This document shows, in pieces, positions 8,845 through 20,370 of a DNA stretch of 64,000 nucleotides (position 1 is its first letter; every line of letters begins with the position of its first letter). The position numbers and the translations under genes were made by a program. The DNA is taken from NCBI GenBank assembly GCA_964023205.1, contig OZ026847.1, forward strand, positions 818,501-882,500, written 5' to 3'. Source of the stretch: Lutraria lutraria. Lineage: Eukaryota > Mollusca > Bivalvia > Venerida > Mactridae. The notes beneath the pieces are model-generated. The model had not been told where the DNA came from. It made no database searches and saw only the letters and a program-made list of their open reading frames with translations.

Positions 8845-11800
8845 AAAAACATGCTTAAAGCTTCGCAGGAAACTTGATGGAAATTAACGAAGTCAAAAAA
8901 TATTGGTGCCAGTAATATGTTGCAGCTTGTTATCACGCACATCAATTTCGATTGCAAGAAAAATATTGCATCCTAAATGCTAACGAAGCCTGAACAGCCT
9001 TTGTAGTGGCAACGAAACTTCAGCAAAGCCATGCACGAGGCTGACAGAATAACATTTAGAAATATGTCACAAATTAATGCACGAGTCGCGCAATAATAGC
9101 CTGGATACTGTCATAGCCTATAGGGATCCTTTCTGACACAGCCCCCGTATTAACTGAATATGAAGCGGTTATTGTTGTTTTTCCTCGGATAGAGATCCCC
9201 ATTTATCTGATAAACTACATTAAACTTTTGACGATGATAAAAACACATGGCGATAATATATGCATTTACGATGCAATAGCCATGAACTAATTGTCCTGCT
9301 GGCAAACTGTCTGTCTGATTATACATGCCCAAATAATATGACATTTTTAGATTGTGTCAGAATATTCGTATACTGGGGATAAGACATGTATTGTGGTTTA
9401 ACATTTCTAAAACAAATCTAAGAGATAACTTCACAAAACCAGCCTTGTGAGCACTCCTCTGTCTGTCTATAATTGCTGTTTATGTCCATGTTATTTCAAA
9501 CCTATTCAGAATATTTGGCCTACATGCAAAGATAACTCCTGGTCAACCATTTGGCCAAATTACCCTAGACAAGTAACATCCTTTTGTTTAAAGAGTATGC
9601 TAGATGTATTCGGCATTTATTCGTATACAGTTACACAACTTAAGGTGTCCTATTCACCGAATAGAGCAACCCCAAGGTGCTATAATCGAAAGGGCCCCTA
9701 TAGGATGCTGTGGGACGGATAATGATCACGTGACATGGTTAATTCATCTTGTTAATGCCAATTCATCTTTCCAAGTACAAATTACAGACCAATTATGACC
9801 AAATTAATGATAATGAAGAAGACAATGCAAGTATTATAATCATGGACTAGGGGCCTGATTTGAAAGAAGATTATCACGAGGCTGTCCGGGTTACTAGTAG
9901 TTAACGAGCTGTCTTCTAGTAATTTATGATCTAAGAATGAAACTGTGAAAGAATGACGCTAGCAATACAAACAAACACTTGTTACGAGAAATTGATGCTC
10001 TTGGGTAACGTAGACCAAGTCTATTGCTATGGACAACAATGATAATGGCGTGCTACTTAAGATGTACATATTTTAATTTTCCTTTATTTCCTTGACCAGT
10101 AGATAAGACTGTTTGGAACTTATTACACACCACAAAACGAATATAAAACGTAAGCGAAAAAGTTCAACTAGGAAAACTATTTATCCTAAAATTTGATGTC
10201 TGAATGAGTCCAAGCTTACGGTTGCTTACGCTACAACTTAAACTTGATTATTGAACGACTAGACGTACCAACTCAGCTTAATCTTTGGGTGACGATCCTA
10301 CTTCTTCTAGTACTCTCTCATAATAGCTAATATTCATATGAGAACACAAGTAGATATAATTATGTTGTAGTCACTGAACGACAAAGCTCCCGTCGAATGA
10401 GAAAGTGACATTAATTCCTCAGGAGCACAGTCGTACTCATCAGATGACGTGGGGTTCCAGTACGTAATAACCGCCATGGTGGACAACATTTGTAGTTGTC
10501 GGGTGCAAAAGATCAAAAGAAGATCAAAGGCTGCACCCCACATTGTCTCATCAACGAGAACGTCCGTACTTGTACATTTTCCAATTTCCACAGCTTTTAT
10601 ATCACCCAATGCTCACTCAACTCGAACACGATTCCATTGGTTCTTACCTTTCGGTAAAAACACCAACCAGGATATTTACAAGCGCCTACATTACACATGT
10701 AATGAGAGGTCAATGATTGAACTATTACCTTCAAGTTTTCTAACACACGCACATTGTCAATCTACGCCGGATCATTCAATATTAAAATGGTTTTTGAAAA
10801 CAACTTGCATTTAATCAACATTTTTTTCTAAAACATTGGTTCGTTAGTTCCATTTTTGTGCTAGTCCAACACGCTTTAAATGGCTTGATGTAACTTAACA
10901 GGTCATGGTCGTCAGCGAAAACTTGAAATCGAAGTTAGAAATTGTTAATTTAGGAATGGTGTCGATAATGCATTAATTTGTTCGTATTCTAAACCAGTGC
11001 TTTATTAATTAATAAGGAAAATATGAGATATGGACGACATAACACAGTCTCTGAATGCTATGAAACAATCAACATCTACAGCATTTATATCGAGAGTCAT
11101 AAAGAACAACACTTATTCCGGGATGTTACGCGGTATGTTCTTGTATTATGTGCCTGTTGGTGTAAACTATGGTGTTTTAAGAAGATCTGTATTACTACAT
11201 GACATTATTACGTAATGTGTTGTTGCATGTGTCTTTACTCAAACAGCAACAACACATTATTATTAAACCATTTTTGGAAACTGAAGGATAGTTAAGCTTT
11301 CGATATCCGTCAATCATTTAATTTTTTCTGAATCAGCCATGTTTTTGTTATTAATAATCTACATGTAGTTCCCGTTCTTTGTTGTTCGGATTATTGTTTT
11401 CGGGATCAACACAGCTGTCTTAATTTATTTGTGACGTGTATTTATAAATACATGCTGCTAATATTTGATAACCATGCGTTGGAAAATCTCAGGTTTAAAG
11501 CCAGGCTTTTCGTCATGACATTCTAATTAAATCATCCACAGTTAATAAAATTGTCTTTTTCTTTTGTTGGTATTGCAAATAAAATCTAGATTATTTATAT
11601 CTTCAAAGGAGGATATTATTTCACTTGGTTGATATACGATGTATACTAGTATAGCATATTTGATCATACAATAATATGCAACTATAAGAATATTTTTCAT
11701 TCAGCTTACGTTTTTACCAATCCTTTGGAAACATGTATATCATAATTGGATACCGTTTTTTATCACCATGGTAACTCTACATGTTACGATGAATCACCTC

Positions 11801-12713
11801 CATGGTCAATATCTACGTGTCAATATTCTAAAGAACATAATTATACTGATGATAATACAGTTAACCAGATGTATGTATATGTCTCCCTGGCAGTATCTAT
11901 GGCGACACAGCATAGTGAGGAATCTTTAATAAAGAATGTACATTTACCCTTTTAATATACTGCTAAATTAGATACTTTAATGTTGTCATGTCGTGCAGAA
12001 ATAAGCTACGCTGAAAATTATTTTAATATTACTTTTAGTGTTATCAATGTAATGACGGAATGACTTAAGCGTCATTTTTGGGAAAAAATGCAAACATTTG
12101 AATCCACTTAAAAACAGTCATGTCAATGCTCAGTACGAATAATTATTGACATTAAAATTAAAATGTACAAATACATTTAGTAAAATATAAAACATAATGT
12201 AATTATAAATAGTATTATTATATCACAAGTATATGCACCCTGTAAGTTCAAGTATGGGAAACACTCACGTTATGATATCACCAAGAACATCTTCATAAGT
12301 ACAGAAACAATCATCTGAACCAAGTTTGCTGGAAGTATGTCAGCGATACAATGAATGTGGAATCATAAGTGTGGTAAAACTGATCATCACTGTTCACCTT
12401 TCAGATCCTCGTGGATTTATTCTCATTGTTTCTGTATTTTTTCAGCATTGCTTAAGCATGTTTTTCTCTCATGGTGTTTTACTGTCTGTCTTTATGTTTG
12501 TTTTAATGCAATGCGTTAATGAGCACATGTCACGTGACGTAATTTTCAATTGTTGTCGTGACTCTGAATTCCATTTTGGTAATCACTATAGTAACAAGTC
12601 GTCTATTTTACAGGTTAATGTAATGGACACTTGACTTAACAATATACCAATATCAGATGTCTTGGCAGACAAAGACAGTCGAAACTAAATTCAAATCATT
12701 ATGTCATTTTCAG
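8845..12713. other. No firm feature
   Basis: This is AT-rich intergenic or intronic sequence. Overlapping frames at 10334-10609 (minus) and 10449-10814 (plus) have slightly higher GC than their surroundings. A minus-strand donor AAAG|GTAAGA lies near 10655, after a cysteine-containing frame CNVGACKYPGWCFYRK. No acceptor is convincing, so no exon is called. The rest shows no repeat or RNA gene. Confidence 0.5.
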
Positions 12714-12753
12714 TGTCATACGGTCTTTGTTGCAATATTGTCAAGACATTTTG
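12714..12753 (+). CDS. Candidate 40-nt internal exon
   Basis: An acceptor TTATGTCATTTTCAG (AG at 12712-12713) and a donor TTTTG|GTAAGA enclose 40 nt that are open in phase 0 and encode CHTVFVAILSRHF plus one base. The outgoing phase 1 would match the terminal exon at 17985-18058, with the Pogo element then lying in the intron. The exon is very short and may be a chance match. Confidence 0.22.
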
Positions 12754-14982
12754 GTAAGACCTTGGACCAGTTGGAAAAGTTCTCTACTGGTCTACATGGA
12801 AATATACAACATAGAGTTAGGTTAATTATATTCAGTCAAATGAACATTCTTTTGACACTCCATTTCGTTAACTCGCTGACGTATTCTAACGCTTTGTTTT
12901 ATTTATTTATTGAAACATCCCAGAAGTCGGCACTAGTTCTACTATATTGAGTTGATACACAATTTAATTCCCCGTAGAGAAACTCTGACAGTATATGTCA
13001 TTGTGTAATTCTTTCATATAAGACAACAGAACACAAAACATCACACGCGACAATAACCAGGACACCCTTGTGTAAAATAGATAATTATCAGTTCTTTATG
13101 AAAAATACCTAAAAGTTACGTTACTTTTCATTCTTTACCATCGGGTTAAAGCCCCATTAGCTTTTTGCTGTAGGAAATATATGCAAAAACATTTAATAGT
13201 TGATATTATTCCAAGATAATTATTACCGACGAAACAAGCCCTTTTTCGTCTGAAACCACTCAGTTCACTGTGAGTTTTGCTTTTGTAAACTTGAAATATG
13301 TAGAGCGCGTGACGTCACATTACTATGTGTGCATAGCATGACTGCGGGAAAACTCAGATGTTCTATAAATAGTATTTATTTCAATGAAATTGAAAAAATA
13401 CGATAGTGGTTTCGGAAACATTTGTTCTTGTTATAAAGTATGCACGGGAGGAAAGCACACCGAATTCCACTGTTATAGAACAAACAGAAACCTATATTAG
13501 GACCAATACATTTATAAGCTTATGGGACTTTAAAACTTAGAGTGAAGTCGGAGATAGTATCACTATCACAATTGAATGTTTACTGTATCACAATAATCTG
13601 TCAAGATCTACCCTTTATAAGTTTTGTCCCAAGAAAGAATTTAAGACGTACTTACACAAAAAAACACAGCACACATCTTCTACGGTACGGAGGAAAAATT
13701 TCCCGACTAACTGTTGAGAAATGGCCTTAACATTCTGTACGTACCGAATAAAGAATAACTGTTTCCCGATTTACAAAGTTCTCTACAACTTAATAACCAC
13801 ATGCTAGGTTTAAATCACAAGACTATTTACTAGTTTTAATTATCGGATTCTATGCCAATCTTAATCAGCATTTTCAATTACAATGGCGAACAACGAACAT
13901 GACCTGTGGTTAGTGCCAGTGCTGATAATTTTCTCCTACATTGGTTAATACCAATTTCTCCACATGAACGAGCAATGAAGGTAGATTGCATTTACGCGAA
14001 TGTTCTCAACCAAATCTTCACAAGGACCAAATGCTGCCAGGATTCAAACGCAAGAATGCCGTATGACAAATAAGACAAATGGACGAGTGTTTTTTGTCGT
14101 TTCACATGTGATATTATATGAATACAGTTTTTTTGCATATGATAATGCAAAAAGTGTTTTACTAAGATTGTGTCACTTGAAGGCATTAGGTAAATGTAAA
14201 CGTAGAATGTAAAAGTAGCACTAAATGAGGAATAACATATCTGAGGAACTTAGAAAGTATCTCCGTGGTCGTACAGATTATTCCATAACTAGACAATACT
14301 GAATAAATTGAATAAAATGAACTCCGGAATAATCTTCTGTTCTCAGAAAACTTTTTAAGTCTCTCAATGACAAGACAATACTGACACTTTCTCAGCATAT
14401 ATGTGCGTGATAAAATATCCCAAATGATAAGATAAAGCAATGATTAAATAGCACACTACAGTGTATTAATGAACTGAATATCGGCTTCTTCAAAGTTTCT
14501 TTGATTACAATGTATGACAGTAACATGATGAAAGTATGCATGTAGTACTGTGGAAACTGTACCATCTAGGAATACGATTATGCTTTCTAGAAATGACGCC
14601 TACGCTGAATATCGTAAAATTCATTGTTGTAGCAAACATGATTATAGGGAAACAGTATAGACCGACACTAGAACACTATAATGGCATATTAATAAGTCAC
14701 CTTAAAGGCTCCTTTACTATTCGAATTAATTAAGTAATACAGAACAATAGATGAAATGATAGTGAACTATAAGATAAGAATATAATTATTTTATTTGCTC
14801 TCAAACAATATAAATTTTACATATTAATGACTTTCTTTAGCCACATCTCGTTAAAATGTTATCGGATGCTTTTCTTATTTCTTGCATTATCGTTGAAAAC
14901 TACCGTGCTACATTTCTAATACTTCGTAAATAAAAAAGAAAATTACGGAATGACATCTTCCTAGGTAAAATAAGACCTATAT
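12754..14982. other. No recognisable feature
   Basis: Short frames occur on both strands, but none has protein-like composition together with splice sites. No repeats were recognised. Confidence 0.55.
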
Positions 14983-15020
14983 CAAGGACTTATATACATA
15001 TGTATGTATATAAGTCCTTG
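14983..15020. repeat. 38-bp near-perfect palindrome
   Basis: CAAGGACTTATATACATA at 14983-15000 is followed by TG and then its exact reverse complement at 15003-15020. The 2-bp centre makes this a cruciform-prone palindrome rather than a looped hairpin. Confidence 0.95.
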
Positions 15021-15267
15021 CCTATATGTACTTTAATTTAAACATCCTAAAAGTTAATGGGGCTTTTTAAAAGTGTTTTATGTCAATCAAGAGTGATAGA
15101 ACAGCACATTTAAACTTTGTCAATAAAAGTTCTACGTGATGTGTACAGTTGGTTCTGGTTTCCACTTACTTGACTGATTCAGCTCTTTTCTACCAAACTA
15201 TTTTGATATTGGTCATTTTATTCTGACCAATATCTTAATTTTCATATGCACTAAAACAAATATCATA

Positions 15268-15312
15268 GACAGACCGGAACAGTACGCGGACGCTACCAGT
15301 ACGCGGACACCC
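15268..15312 (+). repeat. Left bipartite terminal inverted repeat of the Pogo-like element
   Basis: The outer 24-bp repeat (15268-15291) ends in GTACGCGGAC. Four bases later a second block, CCAGTACGCGGACACCC, lies at 15296-15312. The shared GTACGCGGAC core in both blocks suggests two transposase-binding sites. This is inferred from symmetry with the right end. Confidence 0.8.
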
Positions 15313-15866
15313 TCGTAATCGGCGAGTTTTAAATCATGTAAAAGATGCCGTACGATATCGATATTACATACATATATTCGTAACAAACTTATCCTTCTTC
15401 CGGTATGATACATATATTGTTTACACTTCCTGTTTATACATAATCTGCAGACGATAATAAAAAAATACTACCGCACAAATCAGAAACCGAAGTTTCAGTC
15501 GGTAAATATATATATAATTCCTTCCGTACATACGCTTAAAATAGTCAATAAACAAAATAATTTACTTATTTAATGATAATGATGTTTTAAAGAGAATCTC
15601 ACTTGTATAGTAAATAAAAATCCTAAATATAAACAATCGATCCTCGTTACAAATATTGAACTCGGCAACGCACGTCTGCATCTTTGTCGCTTGGGCGCTT
15701 GTACCATGTGACTACAGACACCTGCCAAATGTTTTTGAATGTCATTTTTGTTAATTTCTTAACCCCCCTTAGCTACAAACTTCGTTTTAGAAATGAATAT
15801 AGATAATACCACTTTTCTGAAGAAAAAAAAACAAAATATGTCTTATCACTTTATTTATAAAGGAAA

Positions 15867-17498
15867 ATGTCTAAAAAGCAACCACATGAAGACTGGCTTG
15901 CATCCGTTGCAAAAGCAGTTGAACTGGTAGAAACTGGCTGGAGTATTCGTGGTGCTGCTAAAAAAACTGGTTTGCCTAAGTCCACTGTAGCAGATCACTG
16001 TGGGAAATTTAAGGGGTATGATACCAGGAAAGGGCCAGAGAGATGCTTGTCGAATTCAGAGGAAATTGGACTTGTAAACTATGCACTCTATATGGCAGAG
16101 CATGGTTTCCCTTTAACGAGGAAAGTTATTAAAACGTTATGCGTTGACATCATAAAGAAAAGTGGCCGTAGTATTTTAGTTAACTTGGAAAAAGGTCCTA
16201 GTGACAAATGGGTAAAGAAATTTCTAAGCAGGCATCAGGAATTGTCTGAAAGAGTCCCACATATAATTGATAGAGCCAGGGCTTCAGTATCTGAGCAGCA
16301 GCTTACTCAGTACTTTGAATTACTAGAAAGTACATTAGAATCTCTTGGGCTGGAACGAAAGGGTGAACAAATTTGGAACTGTGATGAAACAGGGTTTAGT
16401 GGACGTGAAAAAAGTTACAACAAGGTCATTGGTCATCGGGGATTTAGACAGCCATGGCGTGTTCATGTCTCATTCTCAGGACATGTTACTGTTCATGTAG
16501 CCATTTCTGCCAACGGCCGTACCATGCCACCAATGCTGATATATGATAAAAACTTACCAAGAGCTAACTACCGAGACGGTTTGCCTGATTCCTGGCTGAT
16601 TGAATGCACTAAGACTGGTTATATAAATTCAGAACTGTTTCTTAAGTGGTTTACAGAGTGTTTTGTGGCCAACTGCGGTAATCATAGGCCAGTTTTACTT
16701 ACCCTTGACAACCACGTAACTCACTTATCTGCAGGTGTCATTGATGCAGCTAGAGTTAACAACGTGCATCTATTGTGTTTCCCTGCCCATAGTACTCATT
16801 TACTTCAACCCCTGGACGTGGGGTACTTCCATGATTTGAAGTCCAAAGTAGGAGATTTGTGTGTCTCACTTGGTTTTACAGGAATAAGCACATTGCCAAG
16901 GCACAAGTTTCCAAGGATTTTGAAACTTGCACTCGATAAGATACCACCAAAAACACCAATGTCAGCTTTCAGAATACCTGGTCTTTTTCCAGTCAACAAA
17001 GAAGCCGTTGCTGCCATTCCAGGTCCATCTGAAAGTCGTTCTGAGTCTGCCACCAATGAGCAACCCCTTGATCAGCCAGATGTTTGTCATGGGTGTGGTC
17101 ATTCTAATCAAAATCTATTGGTTCGGTTAGGGGTTATCCCACCGGAACTTGCATCTATTTTAATAGAACCACCAACCATTACTAAGCCAAAGCCAAAGCG
17201 CCCTCGTTTTGAACAAGCACGATTGATTACTGATCATGAACCAACTGAGGATATCAACCATGAAATTGAAGATGTCCTTCTCAATGAAAAATTGCCTTTC
17301 GAAGACCCTGACGATTACTCTCAAACTTTGTGTGTAATTTGTGGGTCAGGTTCGAACAAATATAAATGGATTGGCTGCGATGGTTGCGACGAATACTGGG
17401 CCCATTATGAGTGTATGCTATATGAAGATCGGGTGGATGTTGACTTTAGTTTGGTGGTAGGAGAGCCTTGGTTCTGTGGTGTATGCAAAGAAGAATGA
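15867..17498 (+). CDS. Pogo-like DDD transposase with C-terminal PHD finger
   Basis: This is an intact 543-aa single-exon transposase that would excise and reinsert the surrounding element. An N-terminal psq/CENP-B-type helix-turn-helix (about residues 12-50, with SIRGAAKKTGLPKSTV) should bind the terminal repeats, and a second DNA-binding region follows to about 135. The DDE_1 catalytic core shows WNCDETGF (D173), LTLDNHVTHLS (D281) and HSTHLLQPLDVGYF (D317), spacing D-35-D. A basic KPKPKRPRF (440-448) looks like a nuclear localisation signal. Residues 489-540 form a canonical C4HC3 PHD finger: C489, C492, C504, C507, H513, C516, C537, C540, with W535 two residues before C537. PHD fingers usually read histone H3 tails, so chromatin-guided targeting is possible. 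The ATG has A at -3 (AAAATGT). A host-domesticated gene is unlikely because perfect TIRs flank it. Confidence 0.95.
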   Translation: MSKKQPHEDWLASVAKAVELVETGWSIRGAAKKTGLPKSTVADHCGKFKGYDTRKGPERCLSNSEEIGLVNYALYMAEHGFPLTRKVIKTLCVDIIKKSGRSILVNLEKGPSDKWVKKFLSRHQELSERVPHIIDRARASVSEQQLTQYFELLESTLESLGLERKGEQIWNCDETGFSGREKSYNKVIGHRGFRQPWRVHVSFSGHVTVHVAISANGRTMPPMLIYDKNLPRANYRDGLPDSWLIECTKTGYINSELFLKWFTECFVANCGNHRPVLLTLDNHVTHLSAGVIDAARVNNVHLLCFPAHSTHLLQPLDVGYFHDLKSKVGDLCVSLGFTGISTLPRHKFPRILKLALDKIPPKTPMSAFRIPGLFPVNKEAVAAIPGPSESRSESATNEQPLDQPDVCHGCGHSNQNLLVRLGVIPPELASILIEPPTITKPKPKRPRFEQARLITDHEPTEDINHEIEDVLLNEKLPFEDPDDYSQTLCVICGSGSNKYKWIGCDGCDEYWAHYECMLYEDRVDVDFSLVVGEPWFCGVCKEE

Positions 17499-17563
17499 AT
17501 GAACAGTCATTTTGCACCCAGTGCTTAGATTATATAATTAACTGTTACTTTTTAATACAGAAA

Positions 17564-17604
17564 AATAAATTTTCATTGCATATATGAAATAAATACAAAA
17601 ATAA
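17564..17604 (+). terminator. Polyadenylation signals of the transposase gene
   Basis: AATAAA occurs at 17564-17569 and 17588-17593, with a further AATAAA near 17598. These lie 66-100 bp after the transposase stop and before the right terminal repeat. Confidence 0.6.
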
Positions 17605-17655
17605 ACATTTTCTGGTGAGTTCACCTTATTTGATCACTTTTACGTCTATCTAAAC

Positions 17656-17887
17656 GGGTGTCCGCGTACTGGTTAAATTATGCAGTAATTTTGAGCCGTA
17701 ACTGTACCTGTCGCGATGCTCGACTGCACATGCGTATAGTGTATTGTTTACAATCGTAAGTTCCTGTAAATTTCTAAGCAAGGATTCATCTTCAAAACTA
17801 CACAGACTGGATGTTTTGAAACTCAACCTGATTTACACGGGTAAGTTACATATATAGAAAAGTGTCCGCGTACTGTTCCGGTCTGTC
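17656..17887 (-). repeat. Right subterminal and terminal inverted repeats of the Pogo-like element
   Basis: GGGTGTCCGCGTACTGG at 17656-17672 is the exact inverse of the inner left block at 15296-15312, and 17864-17887 is the inverse of the outer 24-bp repeat. The two right blocks are about 190 bp apart, against 4 bp on the left, so the ends are asymmetric. A splice-donor-like ACGG|GTAAGT lies at about 17839-17846. Confidence 0.8.
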
Positions 17888-17984
17888 TACATGTAAAATT
17901 ACTCAGACTGATCGACCCATTATTCATGAATGTTAGCGTAAACTAGGTGTTTATTAATTCCTATTATTTCTTTTCTTCATACAG

Positions 17985-18058
17985 GGTACCCGAAGACACA
18001 GACACTGGCTGTCATAAATAAGTGCAGCATTAACAACGGAATTCCAGAGTGCAAATAA
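17985..18058 (+). CDS. Candidate terminal exon of a plus-strand gene
   Basis: A strong acceptor, ATTTCTTTTCTTCATACAG (AG at 17983-17984), precedes two bases and 23 open codons, ending in TAA at 18056-18058. The peptide includes INKCSINNGIPECK, which has two cysteines. An AATAAA overlaps the stop at 18054-18059, as expected for a 3' end. The incoming phase is 1. The upstream exons are not certain: the 40-nt candidate at 12714-12753 ends in phase 1, and a donor sits in the right end of the Pogo element 140 bp upstream. Confidence 0.4.
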
Positions 18059-18604
18059 AAACTTGTCTTTGCTTTCAAACTTTGTACAACAAACCTAGAT
18101 TGTTTTATTCCTTTTTAAAGTGTGGTTGTAAAATGTATCGTTGTGATAAGCACCTCAAATAGCTTGCGTCCGATTTCAGACAGAAATGTTGAAGGGCATA
18201 TTCTAAAGAAAATAAATTTGTCTTAGCCAGGATCATCTTAGACAAAATATCAACACCAGATAATAATACATCTTCATATAAATGCAAGAGTTCAATATAT
18301 ATTAATCAAACTCGGTCCTGTTAGGGTTTTTTGCTGATTATTAGGTCAAGCTCCATCGATTTGTTTATGAACGCAATCCACGGTACGAGTACTTCTTGAA
18401 AGAACATTCGCGCGCGACACGGAGGCGCCTAAAGCGTTGTAAACTTCCCAAACATGTTCAGTGTACGTGAATTCAATAACGCACCATTACAGTATTTATG
18501 CTCTAATTTAAATATCACACGAAATTTACTTCTCCATATGTGGTACAAACATTTAGTTTGTGATAGATCTATGCTCTATTATTTCTTCACAATAGTGGCT
18601 TCTT
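18059..18604. other. No recognisable feature
   Basis: Apart from the putative polyadenylation region at its start, this stretch holds no exon, repeat or RNA gene that I can support. Confidence 0.55.
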
Positions 18605-20370
18605 TTTAGCTCACCAGAGCACGAATGTGCTCAGGGTGAGCTTTTGTGATCGCCCTGCGTCCATCGTGCGTCGTGCGTCGTTACGAATACGTGGCGTCCA
18701 TGTTTACTTAAAACAACATCTCCTCCTACACCGCTATGCCAATTGCAACCAAACTTGGCTGGAATGATCCTTGGGTGGTCCCCTTTCAAAGTTGTTCAAA
18801 AAATTAAATTTCATTAAAAATTCTGGTTGCTATGGCAACAAATTGAAAAAACTTAAAAAATCTTCTTGTCTGAAACCACAGGGCCTAGAGCTGAGATATT
18901 TGGTATGTAGCATTGTCAAATGGAACTCTACAAAGATTGTTCAAATTATTCCCCTAGGGTCAAAATTGGCTCCGCCCCGGGGGTAACTTGATTTTACATA
19001 GACTTATATAGGAAATTAAAAAAATCTTCTTGTCAAAAACTACAATGCCTAGAGCTTTGATATTTGGTGTGTAGCATAGTCTAGTGGACCTCTACCAAGT
19101 TTGTTCAAATTATTGCCCTAGGGTCAAAATTGGCCCCGCCCCGGGGGTCACTTGATTTATATAGACTTATATAGGAAAATTTAAAAAATCTTCTTCTCCG
19201 AAACCGTAAGGCCTAGAGCTTAGATATTTTGTATGTAGCATTGTCTAGTGGACCTCTACCAAGTTTGTTGAAATTATGGCCCCGGGGTCAAAATTGGCCC
19301 TGCCCTGGGGTTTATTCTATTTTATATAGGAAAATTTAAAAAATCTTCTTCTCCGAAACCACAAGGCCTAGAGCTAAGATACTTGGTATGTAGCATTGTC
19401 TAGTGGACCTCTACCAAGTTTGTTCAAATTATTGGCCTAGGGTCAAAATTGGCCCCGCCCCGAGGGTCACTTGATTTATATAGACTTATATAGGAAAATT
19501 TAAAAAATCTTCTTCTCCAAAACCACGAGGCCTAGAGCTAAGATATTTGGCATGTAGCATTATCTAGTGGACCTCTACCAAGTTTGTTCAAATAATTGCC
19601 CTAGCGTCAAAATTGGCCCTGCCCTGGGGTTTATTCTATTTTATATAGGAAAATTTAAAAAATCTTCTTCTCCGAAACCACAGGGCCTAGAGCTAAGATA
19701 TTTGGTATGTAGCATTGTCTAGTGGACCTCTACCAAGTTTGTTCAAATTATTGCCCTAGGGTCAAAATTGGCCCCGCCCCGGGGGTCACTTGATTTATAT
19801 AGACTTATATAGGAAAATTTAAAAAATCTTCTTCTCCGAAACCACAAGGCCTAGAGCTAAGATATTTGGTATGTAGCATTGTCTAGTGGACCTCTACCAA
19901 GTTTGTTCAAATTATTGCCCTAGGGTCAAAATTGGCCCCGCCCCGGGGGTCACTTGATTTATATGGACTTATATAGGAAAATTTAAAAAATCTTCTGCTC
20001 CGAAACCGCAAGGCCTAGAGCTTAGATATTTTGTATGTGGCATTGTGTAGTGGACCTCTACCAAGTTTGTTCAAATTATGGCCCCGGGGTCAAAATTAGC
20101 CCTGCCCTGGGGTTTATTCTATTTTATATAGGAAAATTTAAAAAAATCTTCTTCTCCGAAACCACAAGGCCTAGAGCTAAGATATTTGGTATCTAGCTTT
20201 GTCTAATGGACCTCTTTAAAATCTGTTTATATAATGGCCATGGGATAAAAAACGGCCCAGATGGGTCACTTGATCTTACTTAGACTCGTATAGAAAACTT
20301 CAACAATGTTAATCTCCAAATGACCTTTTCTCCTGGTGAGCATTTATAGGGCCATCATGGCCCTCTTGTT
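18605..20370 (+). repeat. Long interspersed molluscan-type repeat, plus copy
   Basis: The copy begins at 18608-18642 with a self-complementary head, AGCTCACC...GAGCACGAATGTGC...GGGTGAGCT. A unique part with GATCGCCCTGCGTCCATCG follows. From 18863 a tandem domain repeats TCTTCTTCTCCGAAACC, GGCCTAGAGCTAAGATATTT, GTGGACCTCTACCAAGTTTG and GGGTCAAAATTGGCCC. Unit starts lie at 18863, 19027, 19191, 19346, 19510, 19665, 19829, 19993 and 20149, so 164-bp and 155/156-bp units are mixed. The tail reads CTCCTGGTGAGCATTTATAGG. It contains no long ORF. A second, inverted copy lies at 24306-25497. I associate this family with bivalve genomes from memory only. Confidence 0.85.

Larger units (their letters stand above)
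15268..17887 (+). mobile_element. Complete Pogo/Tigger-like DNA transposon with TA target duplication
   Basis: The 2620-bp element has 24-bp perfect terminal inverted repeats starting GACAGACCGGAACAGTACGC at 15268-15291 and mirrored at 17864-17887. Each end is flanked by TA (15266-15267 and 17888-17889), the target duplication of the Tc1/mariner/Pogo superfamily. One intact single-exon transposase fills most of the interior, with AATAAA signals after it. A second inverted pair of 17 bp lies inside the ends. The intact ORF and identical TIRs suggest a young, possibly still mobile copy. Confidence 0.93.

Noticed and set aside
10334..10814. Opposite-strand 91- and 121-codon frames
   Set aside because: They overlap on opposite strands; the composition is suggestive but there is no acceptor/donor pair and no family match.
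12269..12314. Minus-strand exon reading DDCFCTYEDVLGDII
   Set aside because: The acceptor is weak and the next acceptor would leave an intron of only about 15-30 bp; without splicing the frame stops at once.
16805..17130. Additional frames within the transposase gene
   Set aside because: They are shadow frames of the intact 543-aa ORF.
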